Below, piece by piece: positions 59,987-64,000 of a stretch of 64,000 nt of DNA. How positions within the stretch are numbered: the first letter of the stretch is position 1; every line of letters begins with the position of its first letter. Made by a program: the position numbers and the translations under genes. Below the pieces are notes generated by a model. It ran no database searches. It was not told the origin of the DNA and saw only the letters and a program-made list of their open reading frames with translations. The stretch is from Brevibacillus brevis (GTDB lineage Bacteria > Bacillota > Bacilli > Brevibacillales > Brevibacillaceae), in NCBI RefSeq assembly GCF_900637055.1, contig NZ_LR134338.1, positions 2,738,001 to 2,802,000 of the forward strand, read 5' to 3'.

Positions 59987-62057
59987 ATTGAACAACGAAC
60001 TGATGCAGCGTGGCAACGACGGATTTTACCAACTGGAAAAGGATCGGGAAGCGGTTGCGGTCTTCATGGAAGAAGTGCAGTCCAATACGATGACTTTTGG
60101 CAGTGTCAAAGAACGCATGGACTATTTGATCGAGAATGACTTCTATGAAAACGTCTATGAAACATACACTGTTGAGCAGGTCGATGAAGTTTTCCGTTTG
60201 GCCTATGACGCTGATTTTCAATTTGCTTCGTACATGGCTATCTCCAAATTTTATAAAGATTACGCCCTGAAAACGAACGATAAATCGATGTACTTGGAGC
60301 AGTATCCAGACCGAGTGGCCGTTGTGGCACTGTCCCTTGGACAAGGTGACTTTGAACTCGCCAAGCGTTTAACAGTATCGATGATGGATCAACGCTTGCA
60401 GCCAGCGACACCAACCTTCCTGAACGCAGGCAAAAGCCGCCGAGGAGAAATGGTCTCCTGCTTCTTGCTCGAAATGGATGATTCACTGAACTCCATCAAC
60501 TTTATTTTGGGAACTTGTATGCAGCTATCCAAAATTGGCGGCGGTGTAGCCGTGAACCTGTCCAAGCTTCGCGGACGAGGAGAGCCGATCAAAGGCGTCG
60601 AGGGCGCAGCAAAAGGTGTCATGCCCGTTCTCAAGCTGCTGGAAGATGCGTTTTCCTACGCGGATCAAATGGGGCAACGAAAAGGCTCAGGTGCAGCGTA
60701 CTACAACATCTTCGGCTGGGATATCAACGAGTTTCTCGATTGCAAAAAGATCAATGCGGATGAAAAAGCACGCATCAAAACGTTGTCCATCGGCCTGATC
60801 GTACCAAACGTATTCTACAAGCTGGCTGAGGAAAACAAGCCATTGACTGTGTTTGCTCCGTACTCTGTGTACAAAGAATACGGCGTGCATCTGGATGATA
60901 TGGACCTCGATGACATGTACGAGGAGCTCTTGGCAAACGATCGCATCAAGAAAAAGACCGTGATGAGCGCACGCGAGATGCTGACCAAAATCGCGATGAT
61001 TCAAATGGAATCGGGCTACCCGTACATCATGAACAAAACAAATGCGAACAACAACCATGCGCTGAAAGACCTTGGTTCGGTGAAAATGTCCAACCTGTGC
61101 ACGGAAATCTTCCAGCTGCAGGAGACTTCGACGATCACCAATTACGGCGAGATGGATATCATCCGTCGCGATATTAGCTGCAATCTGGCATCGCTCAATA
61201 TCGTCAACGTGATGGAACGAAAAATGATTCGTGAATCCGTCCACGAAGGCATCGAAGCCATTACAGCCGTGAGTGACATGACGCGTGTAGAAAACGCTCC
61301 AGGCGTTCAAAAGGCAAACCGTGAGCTGCACTCAGTAGGTCTCGGTGCGATGAACCTGAACGGTTATCTGGCAAAGAACAGAATTGCTTACGAGAGTGAA
61401 GAAGCGAAGGATTTCGCTCGTACGTTTTTCATGATGATGAACTTCTTCTCCTTGGAGAAAAGCATGGAAATTGCCAAGAAAACTGGCAGCACCTTCTTGG
61501 GCTTTGAACAATCGGAATATGCAAAAGGCACTTATTTTAACAAGTATTTGACGAACGATTACAGCCCGCGGACGGAAAAAGCAAAGCTTCTCTTCGAAGG
61601 GATGCACATTCCAACGCCAGAGGATTGGGCGGAACTACAGCAAAAGGTGCAAAAGCATGGCGTTTACCATGCGTACCGTTTGGCAATTGCGCCGACACAG
61701 AGCATTTCCTACATTCAGAATGCGACTTCCAGCGTGATGCCAATCGTCGAGCATATCGAAACGAGAACGTATGCCAACTCTACGACGTATTACCCGATGC
61801 CGTACTTGTCGCAGGAAAACTATTTTTACTACAAATCGGCGTATGTGATCGATCAATTCAAAGTGATTGATCTGATTGCCGAAATTCAAGAGCACATCGA
61901 CCAAGGAATTTCGACTGTGCTGCACGTGAACAGCAATATTTCCACCAGAGAACTGGCTCGCTATTACATTTACGCAGCGAAAAAAGGTCTGAAGTCACTC
62001 TACTATACGCGTACGAAGCATTTGACTGTAGAAGAGTGCATTAGCTGCGCAATTTAG
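59973..62057 (+). CDS. nrdE: class Ib ribonucleotide reductase, large subunit
   Basis: A 694-residue NrdE that reduces ribonucleoside diphosphates. '[11 protein letters not shown]' and '[11 protein letters not shown]' with 'SNLCTEIF' hold the active-site cysteines, and the end 'EECISCAI' has the C-x-x-C redox pair. The start is a TTG with GGGTGG seven bases upstream; it overlaps nrdI by 14 bases. The upstream frame to 59916 is inside nrdI and is excluded. No intein is seen. It forms an operon with nrdI and nrdF. Confidence 0.97.
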   Translation: MRHIELNNELMQRGNDGFYQLEKDREAVAVFMEEVQSNTMTFGSVKERMDYLIENDFYENVYETYTVEQVDEVFRLAYDADFQFASYMAISKFYKDYALKTNDKSMYLEQYPDRVAVVALSLGQGDFELAKRLTVSMMDQRLQPATPTFLNAGKSRRGEMVSCFLLEMDDSLNSINFILGTCMQLSKIGGGVAVNLSKLRGRGEPIKGVEGAAKGVMPVLKLLEDAFSYADQMGQRKGSGAAYYNIFGWDINEFLDCKKINADEKARIKTLSIGLIVPNVFYKLAEENKPLTVFAPYSVYKEYGVHLDDMDLDDMYEELLANDRIKKKTVMSAREMLTKIAMIQMESGYPYIMNKTNANNNHALKDLGSVKMSNLCTEIFQLQETSTITNYGEMDIIRRDISCNLASLNIVNVMERKMIRESVHEGIEAITAVSDMTRVENAPGVQKANRELHSVGLGAMNLNGYLAKNRIAYESEEAKDFARTFFMMMNFFSLEKSMEIAKKTGSTFLGFEQSEYAKGTYFNKYLTNDYSPRTEKAKLLFEGMHIPTPEDWAELQQKVQKHGVYHAYRLAIAPTQSISYIQNATSSVMPIVEHIETRTYANSTTYYPMPYLSQENYFYYKSAYVIDQFKVIDLIAEIQEHIDQGISTVLHVNSNISTRELARYYIYAAKKGLKSLYYTRTKHLTVEECISCAI

Positions 62058-62112
62058 GGAACGAGCTTCATTGAAAGAAAAGCATCAAGCAAAAAGAGAA
62101 GAGGAACGCCAT

Positions 62113-63063
62113 ATGAAAGCAGTCAATTGGAACAGGCCGGACGACGATTTTACGATGACGTTTTGGAATCAAAACATCATGCAGTTCTGGACGGATGATG
62201 AGATTCCGCTGTCAGATGACAAGATGTCCTGGATGGAGCTCAGTGCGACTGAACGGGATACGTATAAAAAAGTATTGGGCGGTCTCACCTTGCTGGATAC
62301 GGTTCAGGGTGGAGTAGGGATGCCGAAGATCATGGAGCATGTCGATGGACTGCAAAGAAAAGCGGTTCTCGCCTTCATGGGCATGATGGAGCAAATCCAT
62401 GCCAAATCGTACAGCAGTATTTTTACAACGCTGGCATCGACAGAAGAGATTGACGGTATTTTTTCGTGGGTAGAAAACAATCCGCATCTGCAAAAGAAAG
62501 CGGCCCTCATCTCTAAGCGCTATCAGGAAATTGAGAAACCGAAAAACTTGTACATGGCGATGGTAGCGTCCGTCTTCCTGGAAAGCTATCTGTTTTACAG
62601 CGGCTTCTTCTATCCGCTCTATTTGGCGGGTCAAGGCAAGATGACAAGCAGCGGGGAAATTATCGACCTGATTGTTCGTGACGAGAGCATCCACGGACTC
62701 TATGTCGGCGTTCTCGCCCAAGAAGTATATCAAGGTCTGAGTGTGGACGAGCAGACCGCAGCAAAAGAGGAGCTGTATGCCCTTCTGCGTGAGCTGCAAG
62801 AAAATGAAGAGGCCTATACGACTTCGTTGTATACGGAAATCGGATTGGCTGACGAGGTTCATGCCTACGTGCGCTACAACGCGAACAAGGCATTGATGAA
62901 TCTGGGGCTGGACCCGCTATTCCCAGAGGAAGAAGTGAACCCGATCGTGCTGAATGGCATTCGGACGCAGACGAAGCAGCATGACTTCTTCTCGAAAAAA
63001 GGAAATGGCTATGTCCGCACACTGAACGTAGAACCGTTGACGGACGATGATTTTATATTTTAA
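62113..63063 (+). CDS. nrdF: class Ib ribonucleotide reductase, small subunit
   Basis: A 316-residue NrdF that carries the tyrosyl radical and dimetal centre. Metal ligands lie in '[17 protein letters not shown]'-adjacent helices, '[13 protein letters not shown]' (Glu and His) and '[12 protein letters not shown]' (Glu and His). The ATG at 62113 lies eight bases after GAGG; the frame upstream to 62071 has no ribosome site. The end '[10 protein letters not shown]' is the usual subunit-binding tail for NrdE. Confidence 0.97.
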   Translation: MKAVNWNRPDDDFTMTFWNQNIMQFWTDDEIPLSDDKMSWMELSATERDTYKKVLGGLTLLDTVQGGVGMPKIMEHVDGLQRKAVLAFMGMMEQIHAKSYSSIFTTLASTEEIDGIFSWVENNPHLQKKAALISKRYQEIEKPKNLYMAMVASVFLESYLFYSGFFYPLYLAGQGKMTSSGEIIDLIVRDESIHGLYVGVLAQEVYQGLSVDEQTAAKEELYALLRELQENEEAYTTSLYTEIGLADEVHAYVRYNANKALMNLGLDPLFPEEEVNPIVLNGIRTQTKQHDFFSKKGNGYVRTLNVEPLTDDDFIF

Positions 63064-63159
63064 TATGACAAAAAATGGATTCTGTGTTACTGTATGAACA
63101 GTATGCTGCCCTGCTAATTTATTGGGGCACTTCACAGAACCATGACAATTTCATAGGAG

Positions 63160-63445
63160 TGGGAACAGGTTCTTTGGTCGTCAGGATCGACCAAGGATGA
63201 AAAGGGAAGTCGGTGAGATTCCGACACGGTCCCGCCACTGTATGAGGGGAGTCGGCACATTGAATAGCCACTGATCCAAACGGATTGGGAAGGCATGTGC
63301 AGATGATGATCCCAAAGTCAGGAGACCTGCCTGTTTCGACGACACTGCTTAACCTACGGGAGATAGGGAGGTGTTAGGATGCTGTGATCTCAGTGCTTAT
63401 TTGGCATTTCTAACGTTCTTTTTGATCGTTGGAGATGCCTTTTTT
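63160..63445 (+). promoter_or_regulatory. cobalamin riboswitch upstream of metE, with terminator
   Basis: The element 'AAGGGAAGTCGGTGAGATTCC' (about 63200-63220), 'CGGTCCCGCCACTGTATGA' and the B12 box AGTCAGGAGACCTGCC (63316-63331) are present. The platform ends in GGCATTTCTAACG (63403-63415) pairing with CGTTGGAGATGCC (63427-63439) and six T, 55 bases before the metE start. Cobalamin should end transcription here. Boundaries are approximate. Confidence 0.95.
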
Positions 63446-63493
63446 ATTGGGCGGATTCGAGTCAAGATCGATTAAAGAATGGAGAGGAAGCTC

Positions 63494-64000
63494 ATGAAAA
63501 GCAGCAATTTGGGATATCCACGGATCGGGAAGAACCGCGAGTGGAAAAAGGCATTGGAAGCATTTTGGGCAGGCACCATCGATGAGGCAAGCCTGGTACA
63601 GCAAATGGAGCAAATCCGTCACCAAAACCTGTTGTGTCAGCAGGAAAAAGGGGTCGATCTGATCCCTGTGGGTGACTTTACGTACTACGATCACATGCTG
63701 GATATGGCTGTGATGTTTGGAATGGTCCCCAAGCGTTATGAATACGAGGGAGGCCCGGTTTCATTCGCTACATACTTCGCCATGGCTCGCGGTTCGAAGG
63801 AAGCTGTCGCCAGCGAAATGACGAAATGGTTTAACACGAACTACCATTATATCGTCCCGGAGTTCGGTGAACGACAACCATCCATAACGGAGAACAAGCC
63901 TCTCCAGGCATATTTGGAGGCCAAAGAAAAGCTCGGTATCATCGGAAAGCCTGTCATTGTAGGCCCGTATACGTTTGTCAAATTGTCCAAAGGATATGAG
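63494..64000 (+). CDS. metE: cobalamin-independent methionine synthase, N-terminal part
   Basis: The first 169 codons of MetE, cut by the window end. '[20 protein letters not shown]' at the start and '[13 protein letters not shown]' (about 60-72) are signatures of this enzyme, which transfers a methyl group from 5-methyltetrahydropteroyl-triglutamate to homocysteine without B12. GGAGAGGAAG precedes the ATG. It follows the second cobalamin riboswitch. Confidence 0.95.
   Translation, partial: MKSSNLGYPRIGKNREWKKALEAFWAGTIDEASLVQQMEQIRHQNLLCQQEKGVDLIPVGDFTYYDHMLDMAVMFGMVPKRYEYEGGPVSFATYFAMARGSKEAVASEMTKWFNTNYHYIVPEFGERQPSITENKPLQAYLEAKEKLGIIGKPVIVGPYTFVKLSKGYE

Overview
The window looks like chromosome of an endospore-forming Firmicute of the Brevibacillus/Paenibacillaceae type. 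Evidence includes AGGAGG-type ribosome sites throughout, a Tlp spore protein, a YhcN/YlaJ lipoprotein, an anti-TRAP homologue, a LexA/DinR-type SOS box, a CcpA cre site and nrdIEF. The genus is an inference from gene content, not a database match.

Bases 1-24,400 hold the 3' part of a hybrid NRPS/trans-AT-PKS cluster, all on the + strand. In order: the end of an NRPS with a condensation domain; a half-C/A/PCP protein; a KS-MT-KR-ACP-C-A-PCP-half-C megasynthase whose A domain carries the glycine code; a free acyltransferase; a KS-ACP protein ending in a BtrH-like thiol acyltransferase domain; a free BtrH-like protein; a free ACP; an SbnA/SbnB/SbnI-type cassette for L-2,3-diaminopropionate; and a ClbP/ZmaM-type serine peptidase fused to an ABC exporter. 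Diaminopropionate, a reduced polyketide unit and a late glycine, with a prodrug-type peptidase, resemble the edeine/paenilamicin/zwittermicin class of cationic hybrid peptides. The BtrH-like pair is the most intriguing part: it could release the chain onto a polyamine. The cluster continues upstream of base 1.

Bases 24,400-34,100 are ordinary chromosome: a tRNA-Gly(CCC) with its promoter, an aldo/keto reductase, small conserved proteins, a CDGSH iron-sulfur protein, an anti-TRAP-like zinc protein, a DoxX-like protein, an isochorismatase-type hydrolase, a lipoprotein, a HAD phosphatase and a UbiD-type decarboxylase.

Bases 34,100-42,010 are a compact catabolic operon behind a promoter with a CcpA cre site. 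It holds a PRD/EIIB regulator, a metallohydrolase, a PRD-like protein, four DUF/SFCGS proteins (two of them membrane proteins), a DgaE-type lyase, a DgaF-type KDGP aldolase and a dedicated HPr. It reads as uptake and breakdown of an (acylated) amino sugar acid through an uncharacterised, possibly PTS-like, permease.

Bases 42,010-59,100 carry mixed housekeeping and accessory genes: a frameshifted WYL regulator next to a quinone oxidoreductase, a Crp/Fnr regulator, acetyltransferases, an O-methyltransferase, a BASS transporter, an SOS-controlled YolD-like gene, a GDPD, tlp, mnmA, an ACT protein and an esterase. Two non-coding stretches have terminators or dyads that no gene explains.

Bases 59,100-64,000 form a B12 regulon. 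One cobalamin riboswitch precedes nrdIEF and a second precedes metE; both targets are B12-independent enzymes with B12-dependent counterparts.
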